This document shows positions 8,060-15,328 of a stretch of 64,000 nt of DNA, piece after piece. The stretch's first letter is position 1; each line of letters begins with the position of its first letter. The DNA comes from Mycolicibacterium chubuense (GTDB lineage: Bacteria > Actinomycetota > Actinomycetes > Mycobacteriales > Mycobacteriaceae), in assembly GCF_001044255.1 (NCBI RefSeq), contig NZ_JYNX01000034.1, positions 119,104 through 183,103 on the forward strand, read 5' to 3'. The position numbers and the translations under genes were made by a program. A model generated the notes under the pieces. It saw only the letters and a program-made list of their open reading frames with translations, searched no databases and was not told where the DNA came from.

Positions 8060-9103
8060 TCACGCCGCGCGAAGCGCAGCCGCGAACAGGTTGATGCCCG
8101 TGGCCTCGCGCCGCACCTCGACGGGCGTATCGCCGAAGGCCGATTGCGCGAACAGGCCTTCGAGGTCGGCCGGCGACCGATGGATGAGCCGCCAATCCAG
8201 CAGATGGTCCATGAACGCCCTGTCCGGGTTGCCCACGTCGAAGTTGCCCACGACAGCGGTTCCACCGGGGCGCAGAACCCCGTGAATCCAGTCGAGCAGC
8301 CGGACGACGAGACCGTCGGACAGGTAGTCGATGAGGCCGATCGAATACACGAGATCCTGATCGGCCAACCCGAGAGTGTTGTGCCCGAGGGCCAGTTTGA
8401 CGACATTGGCCTGGACGAACGAAACCCGTTCCGTCACATCGAGGCTGCGCGCGATGGCCCCGGCGTAGGCCAACGCCTGATCGTCGATGTCCAGGCAGGT
8501 GGCGACGACATCCGGAGGATCCGGTTCGCCGAAGACATCGAAGATCTCCCGGGCCGGCCCGCAGGCCAGGCTCATGATCGCGGTCGGCGCGCCCGGCCGG
8601 GCTCGCGCGGTGTCGACGATGATGTCGCGCAACAACCCTCGTCGGTTCTTGACCGCACACGAGGCCGGGATCCCGAGAAACCACCGATCGACGTACGGGC
8701 CGAGCCTGCGCACGCCCTGCGGTTGGTCGTCGTAGACCATCTGCAACGTCAGGAAGTCTCCGGCGTACCCGCGGGGCTTGGTGTAGGAGCGGTCGACCAG
8801 GGCGCTGAGGCTGAGGTACGGGTAAGCCTCACCGTGCACGAAAGCGCCGATGACCTCGACGCCCGGCTCGTCGGCCCTCAGGTGCGTGCGGACCTGCTCC
8901 GACAGGGCATCGCAGGCGGCGCTGACGCGGACCTGCACCTCGTCCTCGGTTGTCCGGCCGGAGACGATCAGCTTGTCCGCGGTCAGCATCGCCGCCTTGA
9001 AGTCCGCGGTGGCCACCGCCACAGGATGAGGGATTCCCCTGTCGGAGAGGGGAAATGACGGGACGGTACGACCGTTGCGGGGGGCGTCGTCGATCAGGGT
9101 CAT
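8060..9103 (-). CDS. Class I SAM-dependent methyltransferase, EF/3-OH-PAME-type family
   Basis: The 347-residue protein has an N-terminal helical part (1-150) and a Rossmann methyltransferase domain (about 160-347) with motif I IMSLACGPARE (176-186), the acidic end of beta-2 in CLDIDD (203-208), and LRPGGTAVVGNF (about 275-286). The KPRGYAGDF segment (109-117) followed by DRWFLGIPASCAVKNRR (139-155) recalls proteins annotated as 3-hydroxypalmitate methyl-ester biosynthesis methyltransferases. I infer an acyl or small-molecule carboxyl substrate, but that is not shown. Start ATG 9103 follows GAGGAGA. It is divergent from the lactate permease. Confidence 0.8.
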   Translation of the reverse strand: MTLIDDAPRNGRTVPSFPLSDRGIPHPVAVATADFKAAMLTADKLIVSGRTTEDEVQVRVSAACDALSEQVRTHLRADEPGVEVIGAFVHGEAYPYLSLSALVDRSYTKPRGYAGDFLTLQMVYDDQPQGVRRLGPYVDRWFLGIPASCAVKNRRGLLRDIIVDTARARPGAPTAIMSLACGPAREIFDVFGEPDPPDVVATCLDIDDQALAYAGAIARSLDVTERVSFVQANVVKLALGHNTLGLADQDLVYSIGLIDYLSDGLVVRLLDWIHGVLRPGGTAVVGNFDVGNPDRAFMDHLLDWRLIHRSPADLEGLFAQSAFGDTPVEVRREATGINLFAAALRAA

Positions 9104-9274
9104 CGCGTCTCCTCGAAAGGCGGATCAGAAGTGCGGATCGAGCTCGCGGGATGTACCGCGGTCAGAGAAATCCTCGGGCCCCGTCGCGGCCCCGCCCTCA
9201 GTAATGCACTACGTAACTTCCGGCACCCGCGCGGCAGGTTAGACAATCGACCTGTTGGGTAGCCCTCGATGACA

Positions 9275-9290
9275 TGTGATCAGCGCCACA
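9275..9290. promoter_or_regulatory. CRP-family binding site upstream of lactate permease
   Basis: TGTGA-TCAGCG-CCACA differs at one half-site base from the CRP consensus TGTGA-N6-TCACA. It lies 14 nt before the permease GTG, closer than a classical activating site, so repression or an uncertain promoter position is possible. Confidence 0.5.
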
Positions 9291-9303
9291 ATCGAGGTCA
9301 GCC

Positions 9304-10959
9304 GTGTATCAGCAAGTTCTCGATCCGGTCGGGGGATCCCTCGCACTGAGCGCCGCGGTGGCGGCGATACCCCTGCTCCTGTTGTTCGTACTGCTCGGGG
9401 CGGTGAAGATGACGGCCTGGGTGGCGTCGCTGATCTCGCTGGCCGTCAGCATCGTGATCGCCGTTGCCGTGTACGGCATGCCCGTCGGCCAGACCCTGCT
9501 GGCCGGCACGGAAGGCGCCGCCTTCGGCTTCTTCCCGATCCTGTGGATCGTCATCAACGCCATCTGGGTGTATCAGATGACCGTCGAGACGGGACATTTC
9601 GACGTCCTGCGGCGGTCGTTCAGTTCCGTCAGCGACGACCAGCGCATCCAGGCCGTCATCATCGCGTTCTCGTTCGGCGCACTGCTCGAGGCCCTCGCCG
9701 GCTTCGGCACTCCGGTGGCGGTGACGTCGGTGATGTTGATGGCGCTCGGATTCCGGCCGCTCAAGGCGGCGGTGCTGGCCCTGGTCGCCAACACGGCTCC
9801 GGTGGCGTTCGGAGCGATGGCCACCCCGATCATCACGCTGGGCCGGGTCACCGAGTTGCCCGCCGACACCCTCGGCGCAATGGTCGGCAGGCAGACCCCG
9901 ATCCTCGCGCTGTTCGTACCGCTGGTCCTGGTGCTGATCGTCGACGGCCGCCGCGGCGTGCGCGACACCTGGCCCGCAGCACTGATCTGCGGCGTGGTCT
10001 TCGCGGTCGCGCAGTATGCGACGTCGAACTTCCTGTCCGTACCGCTGGCCGACGTGGTGGCGTCGCTGCTCTCCGCGGCTGCGGTGGTCGCGCTGGTCCG
10101 GGTCTGGCAGCCGCGGCGCTCGCCGGAAACGCACCCCGCGGTCGTCGCCGGCGGCGCGGCCGACGAACCGACACCGGAATTCGCCGCGCGCGCCGGCCGC
10201 GTGGCACACGAGGAGCCCGATGCGCGGGCCGATGTGGTCCGCGCCTACGCGCCCTACGGCATCATCATCGCGGTCTTCGTAGTGTGTCAGATCCCCGCGG
10301 TCAAGCACCTGCTCGACGGTGCGACGTTCGCGTTCACCTGGCCGGGCCTGAACGTCGTCGACGCCGACGGCGACCCGTCCTCGCTGACCAAGTTCACGCT
10401 CAACCTGCTCACCACCCCGGGCACCCAGATGCTCGTGGCCGGCGTCCTCACCATGGTGGCGCTGCGGCTCTCGGTGCCGCGCGCACTCAAGGCCTACGGC
10501 GCCACGCTGCACCAGCTCCGCTGGGCCATCGTCACCGTGATGGCCGTCCTCGCACTGGCCTTCGTGATGAACCTGTCGGGGCAGACGATCACCCTGGGTA
10601 CCTGGATGGCGGGTGCGGGCGGTGCGTTCGCCCTGCTGTCCCCCATCCTGGGGTGGCTCGGCGTCGCGGTCACCGGTTCCGACACATCGGCGAACTCACT
10701 GTTCGGCGCGCTGCAGGTGACCGCGGCCAACCAGGCGGGGCTCTCCGAGGTGCTGATGGCCGCGTCGAACAGCTCCGGCGGGGTGCTGGGCAAGATGATC
10801 TCCCCGCAGAACCTCGCGATCGCCGCCGCCGCGGTCGGACTGAACGGCAAGGAAGGCGACATCTTCCGGCGGGTTGTGCTGTGGAGCCTGGGCTTCCTGG
10901 CCCTGATGTGCATCCTGTCCGGACTGCAGGCCTCCGTGCTGTCGTGGATGGTCCCGTGA
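9304..10959 (+). CDS. lctP: L-lactate permease (LctP/LldP family)
   Basis: Proton-coupled uptake of lactate, possibly also glycolate, across the plasma membrane. The 551-residue protein has about 12-14 hydrophobic segments with family landmarks GALLEALAGFGTPVAVTSVM (about 121-140), NTAPVAFGAMATPI (about 163-176), VTGSDTSANSLFG (about 459-471) and SPQNLAIAAAAVGL (about 501-514). GTG 9304 is the start. It is followed 18 nt later by a GlcD-like FAD oxidase that has its own -10, so uptake and oxidation of a 2-hydroxyacid are probably linked. A CRP-type site lies just upstream. Confidence 0.93.
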   Translation: MYQQVLDPVGGSLALSAAVAAIPLLLLFVLLGAVKMTAWVASLISLAVSIVIAVAVYGMPVGQTLLAGTEGAAFGFFPILWIVINAIWVYQMTVETGHFDVLRRSFSSVSDDQRIQAVIIAFSFGALLEALAGFGTPVAVTSVMLMALGFRPLKAAVLALVANTAPVAFGAMATPIITLGRVTELPADTLGAMVGRQTPILALFVPLVLVLIVDGRRGVRDTWPAALICGVVFAVAQYATSNFLSVPLADVVASLLSAAAVVALVRVWQPRRSPETHPAVVAGGAADEPTPEFAARAGRVAHEEPDARADVVRAYAPYGIIIAVFVVCQIPAVKHLLDGATFAFTWPGLNVVDADGDPSSLTKFTLNLLTTPGTQMLVAGVLTMVALRLSVPRALKAYGATLHQLRWAIVTVMAVLALAFVMNLSGQTITLGTWMAGAGGAFALLSPILGWLGVAVTGSDTSANSLFGALQVTAANQAGLSEVLMAASNSSGGVLGKMISPQNLAIAAAAVGLNGKEGDIFRRVVLWSLGFLALMCILSGLQASVLSWMVP

Positions 10960-10965
10960 CTCTTC

Positions 10966-10971
10966 TAGCAT
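10966..10971 (+). promoter_or_regulatory. -10 hexamer of a leaderless promoter (GlcD-like gene)
   Basis: TAGCAT ends 6 nt before GTG 10978. The oxidase can therefore be transcribed independently of the lactate permease in front of it. Confidence 0.6.
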
Positions 10972-10977
10972 CGACAG

Positions 10978-12345
10978 GTGGTCTCCGACGTGCTCGCTGA
11001 ACTGATCTCCGCGCTTCCCGACGGCACCGTCGTCACCGATCCCGACATCCTCGAGTCCTACCGGTACGACCGCGCGGCCGATCCCGGCGCCGGCACCCCG
11101 ATGGCCGTCGTCCGTCCGCGCCGCACCGAGGAGGTCCAGGCGGTGCTGCGGTGGGCCAGCGCGCACCGCGTCGCCGTCGTCCCGCGCGGCATGGGCACCG
11201 GACTGTCCGGCGGCGCCACCGCACTCAACGGCGGAATCGTGCTGTCCACCGAGAAGATGCGCGACATCTCCGTCGACCCCGTCACCCGCACCGCCGTCGC
11301 GCAACCGGGGCTGCTGAACGCCGAGGTGAAGAAGGCGGTCGCCGAGTACGGGCTCTGGTATCCGCCGGACCCGTCGTCCTACGAGATCTGCAGCATCGGC
11401 GGCAACGTCGCCACCAACGCGGGCGGGCTGTGCTGCGTCAAGTACGGCGTCACCACCGACTACGTGCTGGGCATGCAGGTGGTGCTGGCCGACGGCACCG
11501 CGGTGCGCCTGGGCGGCCCCCGCCTGAAAGACGTTGCGGGACTGTCGTTGACGAAGCTGTTCGTCGGCAGTGAGGGGACGCTCGGCGTGGTCACCGAGGT
11601 CACCTTGAAGCTGTTGCCCGCCCAGCACGGCGCGTGCACGGTGGTCGCCACTTTCGACTCCGTCGAGGCCGCCGCGAACGCCGTGGTCACGATCACCGGC
11701 AAGATCCGGCCCTCCATGCTCGAGTTCATGGACGCCGCGGCCATCAACGCGGTGGAGGACAAACTGCGCATGGGTCTGGACCGCGACGCCGCGGCGATGA
11801 TGGTCGCCGCCAGCGACGACCGAGGCCCGGCGGGGGCGCGGGACGCCGAGTACATGGCCGAGGTGTTCACCGAGCACGGCGCCAAGGAGGTGTTCTCGAC
11901 CTCGGATCCCGAGGAGGGCGAGGCCTTCGTCGCAGCGCGGCGCTTCGCGATCCCCGCGGTCGAGGCGCGGGGATCGCTGCTGCTCGAGGACGTCGGTGTG
12001 CCGCTGCCCGCGCTGGCCGAACTGGTGGCCGGCGTCGAGAAGATCGCCGCCAACCACAACCTGCTGATCTCGGTGATCGCGCACGCCGGCGACGGGAACA
12101 CCCACCCGCTGATCGTGTTCGACCCCGCCGACGCGGAGATGGAGAAGCGCGCCCAGCAGGCGTTCGGGGAGATCATGGATCTCGCCGTCGGACTGGGCGG
12201 CACGATCACCGGCGAGCACGGTGTCGGCCGGCTCAAGCGGCCCTGGCTCGCCGGTCAGCTCGGGCCGGAGGTCATGGAGCTCAACCGGCGGATCAAGGCC
12301 GCGCTGGACCCCGACGGCATCCTGAACCCGGGTGCGGCCATCTGA
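10978..12345 (+). CDS. FAD-linked 2-hydroxyacid oxidase/dehydrogenase, GlcD type (Rv1257c-like)
   Basis: Oxidises D-lactate or glycolate to the 2-oxoacid. The 455-residue protein has the PCMH-type FAD-binding domain (about 38-215) with PRGMGTGLSGGA (66-77), CSIGGNVATNAGGL (138-151) and KLFVGSEGTLG (about 194-204). The FAD-oxidase C-terminal domain follows, ending in AHAGDGNTHP (about 362-371) and GEHGVGRLKRPWL (about 412-424), whose histidines belong to the active site. It equals Rv1257c in length. Adjacency to the lactate permease favours lactate as substrate. A second, different paralogue lies at 22361. Confidence 0.93.
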   Translation: MVSDVLAELISALPDGTVVTDPDILESYRYDRAADPGAGTPMAVVRPRRTEEVQAVLRWASAHRVAVVPRGMGTGLSGGATALNGGIVLSTEKMRDISVDPVTRTAVAQPGLLNAEVKKAVAEYGLWYPPDPSSYEICSIGGNVATNAGGLCCVKYGVTTDYVLGMQVVLADGTAVRLGGPRLKDVAGLSLTKLFVGSEGTLGVVTEVTLKLLPAQHGACTVVATFDSVEAAANAVVTITGKIRPSMLEFMDAAAINAVEDKLRMGLDRDAAAMMVAASDDRGPAGARDAEYMAEVFTEHGAKEVFSTSDPEEGEAFVAARRFAIPAVEARGSLLLEDVGVPLPALAELVAGVEKIAANHNLLISVIAHAGDGNTHPLIVFDPADAEMEKRAQQAFGEIMDLAVGLGGTITGEHGVGRLKRPWLAGQLGPEVMELNRRIKAALDPDGILNPGAAI

Positions 12346-12365
12346 CCCCTCCGGGTTCGTCGCCG

Positions 12366-12632
12366 TCAGCCGATCCGTCCCCGCGGATCGTCGAGATGCA
12401 TTCGAGCCACGTCGTACCTCATCCCTTGACGATCGAGGATGCGGACGGTCCTCACCACGCTCGACAAGGCTGACAGGAAAGTCTCGGCGTAAAAGACGCA
12501 GCCCGGCATCTGTTGCGCCGCGGCCATTTCCGGCGTGACCGCGTCGATGAACGCCTGGCGGTAGTCCGGATGCACTCGGTAGTAAGCGCTGACGACGATG
12601 TCGGTTGCCACCGTCTTGTCGTGGTCTGCCAT
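12366..12632 (-). CDS. Small ABM-like (antibiotic biosynthesis monooxygenase fold) protein, apparently shortened
   Basis: The 88-residue protein starts at ATG 12632 behind a strong GGAGG. Residues about 7-47 (VATDIVVSAYYRVHPDYRQ, then MPGCVFYAE) match the first beta-alpha-beta half of the ABM dimeric barrel. After about residue 47 the expected second strand and helix (usually a W/E-rich segment) are replaced by an unrelated Arg-rich tail. I read the other frames and found no continuation of the ABM fold, so this is not one simple frameshift. It is divergent from cyp130 across a 145-bp region with inverted repeats. Function unknown. Confidence 0.65.
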   Translation of the reverse strand: MADHDKTVATDIVVSAYYRVHPDYRQAFIDAVTPEMAAAQQMPGCVFYAETFLSALSSVVRTVRILDRQGMRYDVARMHLDDPRGRIG

Positions 12633-12674
12633 GGCAAAGCCTCCTGCGACGTCATCGGCGGCCGGCGCCGATAA

Positions 12675-12686
12675 GTGACATATCAC
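12675..12686. promoter_or_regulatory. Inverted repeat, candidate operator near the ABM promoter
   Basis: GTGA-CATA-TCAC. Part of it, TGACATATC (12676-12684), recurs in reverse complement as GATATGTCA at 12775-12783 over the cyp130 start, so one regulator could bind both ends of the divergent region. Confidence 0.4.
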
Positions 12687-12757
12687 GCATAGTACGCACG
12701 CCTACATCACCAAGAAGTCCCCCTCGGCGATGACTCGGGTATTGACAAAGCAGCCCC

Positions 12758-12770
12758 GTATGTCGCATAC
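12758..12770. promoter_or_regulatory. Inverted repeat, candidate TetR operator at the cyp130 promoter
   Basis: GTATG-TCG-CATAC is a perfect 5-bp inverted repeat located 8 nt before ATG 12778 and downstream of a TTGACA -35 at 12742-12747, that is, over the expected -10. The obvious candidate ligand is the TetR encoded directly after cyp130. Confidence 0.5.
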
Positions 12771-12777
12771 ATGAGAT

Positions 12778-14031
12778 ATGTCAGCGCATCTGTCTCATCT
12801 GGCCCCGCCGTCGACGCCCGCACGCTTTCAGCTGGCTTCCGCGGCCACGTGGCCGGCGCCGTGGGACATGTACCGCGCGCTGCGCGACCACGATCCGGTG
12901 CATCACGTCGTGCCCGAGGACAGGCCTGACCACGATTACTACGTGCTGTCCCGGCACGCCGACATCTGGGCCGGCGCGCGCGACCACCAGACGTTCTCGT
13001 CGGCGCAGGGCCTGACCGTCAACTACGGCGAACTCGAGATGATCGGTCTGGCCGACAACCCGCCCATGGTCATGCAGGACCCGCCTGTGCACACCGAGTT
13101 CCGCAAGCTGGTCTCGAGGGGTTTCACGCCCCGCCAGGTCGAGGCGGTGGAACCGACAGTTCGCGAATTCGTCGTCGAGCGCATCGAGAGGTTGCGCGCC
13201 CACGGCGGCGGGGACATCGTCACCGAGTTGTTCAAGCCGCTGCCCTCGATGGTCGTCGCGCACTACCTCGGCGTGCCCGAGGCCGACCGCGGCAAGTTCG
13301 ACGGCTGGACCGAGGCGATCGTCGCCGCAGGCACCACCGAGGGCGGGATCGCCGGCGCGCTGGGAGGCCTGGGCGATGCACTCGGCGAGATGATGGCCTA
13401 CTTCACCGCGCTGATCGAACGGCGGCGCACCGATCCGGCCGACGACACCGTCTCCCACCTGGTGGCCGCGGGCGTCGGCGCCGACGGCGACATCGCCGGT
13501 GTACTGTCGATCCTCGCGTTCACGTTCACCATGGTCACGGGCGGCAACGACACCACCACCGGCATGCTCGGCGGCTCGGTGCACCTGCTGCACCAACGCC
13601 CCGATCAGCGCCGGTTGCTCACCGACGATCCGGGCCTGATCCCCGATGCCGTCGACGAGTTCCTGCGGCTCACCTCGCCGGTACAGGGCCTCGCGCGCAC
13701 AGCCGCCCGCGACGTCACGATCGGCGATCGCACCATCCCCGAGGGCCGCAAGGTGCTCTTCCTCTACGGCTCGGCCAATCGCGACGAACGCGAATACGGG
13801 CCGGACGCAGACGAACTCGACGTCACCCGGCACCCCCGCAACATCCTCACGTTCAGCCACGGCGCGCACTTCTGCCTCGGCTCGGCGGCCGCGCGGATGC
13901 AGTCACGGGTGGCTTTGCACGAACTGCTCACCCGCATCCCGGATTTCGAGGTCGACGAGGCCGGAATCGTCTGGGCCGGCGGCAGTTACGTGCGCCGCCC
14001 GCTGTCGGTGCCGTTCACGGTGACGAGCTGA
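12778..14031 (+). CDS. cyp130: Cytochrome P450 CYP130
   Basis: Haem-thiolate monooxygenase, soluble, needing ferredoxin and reductase partners not encoded nearby. The 417-residue protein follows M. tuberculosis CYP130 (Rv1256c) almost residue for residue over long stretches such as QTFSSAQGLTVNYGELEMIG and ILAFTFTMVTGGNDT. The haem ligand is C366 in FSHGAHFCLG; the I-helix oxygen-activation motif is GGNDTT (255-260); the K-helix ExxR is E294-R297. The native substrate is unknown; M. tuberculosis CYP130 binds azoles. The tetR start overlaps its stop by one base (TGATG), so the two form an operon. Confidence 0.95.
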   Translation: MSAHLSHLAPPSTPARFQLASAATWPAPWDMYRALRDHDPVHHVVPEDRPDHDYYVLSRHADIWAGARDHQTFSSAQGLTVNYGELEMIGLADNPPMVMQDPPVHTEFRKLVSRGFTPRQVEAVEPTVREFVVERIERLRAHGGGDIVTELFKPLPSMVVAHYLGVPEADRGKFDGWTEAIVAAGTTEGGIAGALGGLGDALGEMMAYFTALIERRRTDPADDTVSHLVAAGVGADGDIAGVLSILAFTFTMVTGGNDTTTGMLGGSVHLLHQRPDQRRLLTDDPGLIPDAVDEFLRLTSPVQGLARTAARDVTIGDRTIPEGRKVLFLYGSANRDEREYGPDADELDVTRHPRNILTFSHGAHFCLGSAAARMQSRVALHELLTRIPDFEVDEAGIVWAGGSYVRRPLSVPFTVTS

Positions 14032-14621
14032 TGGCCGGGGACTGGCTGGCCTCGCGCCGCACCGAGGTCGCGGCCGACCGCATTCTCGACGCCGCCGGCG
14101 AGTTGTTCGTCCACAAGGAGGCCGCCACCGTCGGCATGAACGAGATCGCCTCGGCCGCAGGGTGTTCCCGCGCAACGCTGTACCGCTACTTCGAGAACCG
14201 GGATGCGCTCTACACCGCCTACGTGCACCGCGAGAGCTACCGCCTCTACCGCGAGATGACCGAGCAGATCACGTCGATCGTCGACCCGCGCGAACGGCTC
14301 ATCGAGGGCATGCTCTCCTCGCTGCGCAACGTCCGCAGCAGCCCCGCGCTGGCCTCGTGGTTCGCAACCACGCAGCGGCCCATCGGCGGCGAGATGGCCG
14401 AGCAGTCGGAGGTGATCAAGGCCCTCACCGAGGCTTTCGTCATCTCGCTGGGACCCGACGAACCGCACACCATCGAGCACCGGGCCCGCTGGCTGGTCCG
14501 CGTCATGACGTCCCTGCTCGTCTTCCCCGGACACGACGAGGCCGACGAGCGCAGCATGCTCGAAGAGTTCGTCGTGCCGATCGTGCTCCCGACCCGCGAA
14601 GCCGGTCAGGCCACCCAGTAG
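14031..14621 (+). CDS. TetR-family regulator (Rv1255c-like)
   Basis: The 196-residue repressor has an N-terminal TetR helix-turn-helix (about 13-60; MNEIASAAGCSRATLYRYFENRD is typical) and a variable all-helical ligand domain. It is translationally coupled to cyp130 and probably controls it through the inverted repeats at 12758-12770 and 12675-12686. Its last 16 nt overlap the 3' end of the convergent siderophore-interacting protein gene. Confidence 0.92.
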   Translation: MAGDWLASRRTEVAADRILDAAGELFVHKEAATVGMNEIASAAGCSRATLYRYFENRDALYTAYVHRESYRLYREMTEQITSIVDPRERLIEGMLSSLRNVRSSPALASWFATTQRPIGGEMAEQSEVIKALTEAFVISLGPDEPHTIEHRARWLVRVMTSLLVFPGHDEADERSMLEEFVVPIVLPTREAGQATQ

Positions 14622-15310
14622 GCCTGTGCCTTGACCGATCTGCGCGCGATCCCGTAGTCCTCGCGCAGCACCCGGGCCACCGCGCGGGTGGTGCGGTTGT
14701 CACAGGCGACCCAGCCGAAGTGATGGGGAGCCTCGAAGGCCGCGGCGGCGACGGCATCGACGAGCGCGTCCCCGTCACGGTCGACCCACGTCGCGGGGCG
14801 CCGCACCGGCAGCAACCGGTCCTCGGCACGGGCGGCCTCGAGGAAGATGTGGGCGGGCGCGTCCCCGATGGCGTCGAGCAGGGAATTGATCGCCGGCAGC
14901 GAGGCGGTGTCGCCGACGACGACGTACCCGGCCGGCGCCGGGGTGGGCAGTGCGAAGATGCTGCCGAGGACAGTCGCCTCGATGGTGTCCCCCGGCTCGG
15001 CCTGCTGCGCCCAGCGCGCGGCGACCCCGTCGTGCAGGGCGAACTCGATATCGACGGTGTCGGCGGCCGGATCGGGATCGACCAGGGTGTAGCCACGCTG
15101 GTGCAGCCGCTCGCCGTCGGGGAACCACAGTCGGATCCACATCGTCGGATGCACCGCCCGGTCGGCCAGCAGGCCGCCCGCGGCGAAGCTCAGCCGCAGG
15201 TAGTGCGGCCCGATCTGGTGGCGACCCGTCACTGTCAGTTCGTAGTCGCCCGCACGCATCAGCTTGAGCACCGCCCCCGCGAAACCGCGGGACTGTCTCA
15301 CCGTCGCCAT
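14606..15310 (-). CDS. Siderophore-interacting protein (ViuB/SIP family ferric reductase)
   Basis: NAD(P)H-flavin enzyme expected to release iron from ferric siderophore in the cytosol. The 234-residue protein has an N-terminal FAD-binding barrel (about 20-115; HYLRLSFAAGG and the RGYTLVDPD flavin motif) and a C-terminal SIP domain (about 125-234; VVGDTASLPAINSLLD and a final AYWVA). ATG 15310 is immediately preceded by an IdeR-type iron box, so expression should rise under iron starvation. It starts 14 nt after the acyltransferase stop. I do not recall a SIP gene at this position in M. tuberculosis. Confidence 0.9.
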   Translation of the reverse strand: MATVRQSRGFAGAVLKLMRAGDYELTVTGRHQIGPHYLRLSFAAGGLLADRAVHPTMWIRLWFPDGERLHQRGYTLVDPDPAADTVDIEFALHDGVAARWAQQAEPGDTIEATVLGSIFALPTPAPAGYVVVGDTASLPAINSLLDAIGDAPAHIFLEAARAEDRLLPVRRPATWVDRDGDALVDAVAAAAFEAPHHFGWVACDNRTTRAVARVLREDYGIARRSVKAQAYWVA

Positions 15311-15328
15311 TAGGCGAGGGTAACCTAA
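15310..15328 (-). promoter_or_regulatory. IdeR iron box overlapping the SIP start
   Basis: On the minus strand TTAGGTTACCCTCGCCTAA matches the mycobacterial IdeR consensus TTAGGTTAGGCTAACCTAA at 15 of 19 positions, with both outer half-sites intact. It runs from the stop codon of the upstream acyltransferase gene to the first base of the SIP ATG. The TAGGTT inside it could be the -10. Confidence 0.85.

Noticed and set aside
12366-12632. A single frameshift explaining the short ABM protein
   Set aside because: Translating the other two frames after FYAE gives an early stop in one and a non-homologous Arg/Ser-rich string in the other; neither restores the ABM domain.
12675-12686. GTGACATATCAC as a CRP site
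   Set aside because: The half-sites GTGA and TCAC are separated by 4 bp, whereas CRP needs 6, so I list it only as an undefined inverted repeat.
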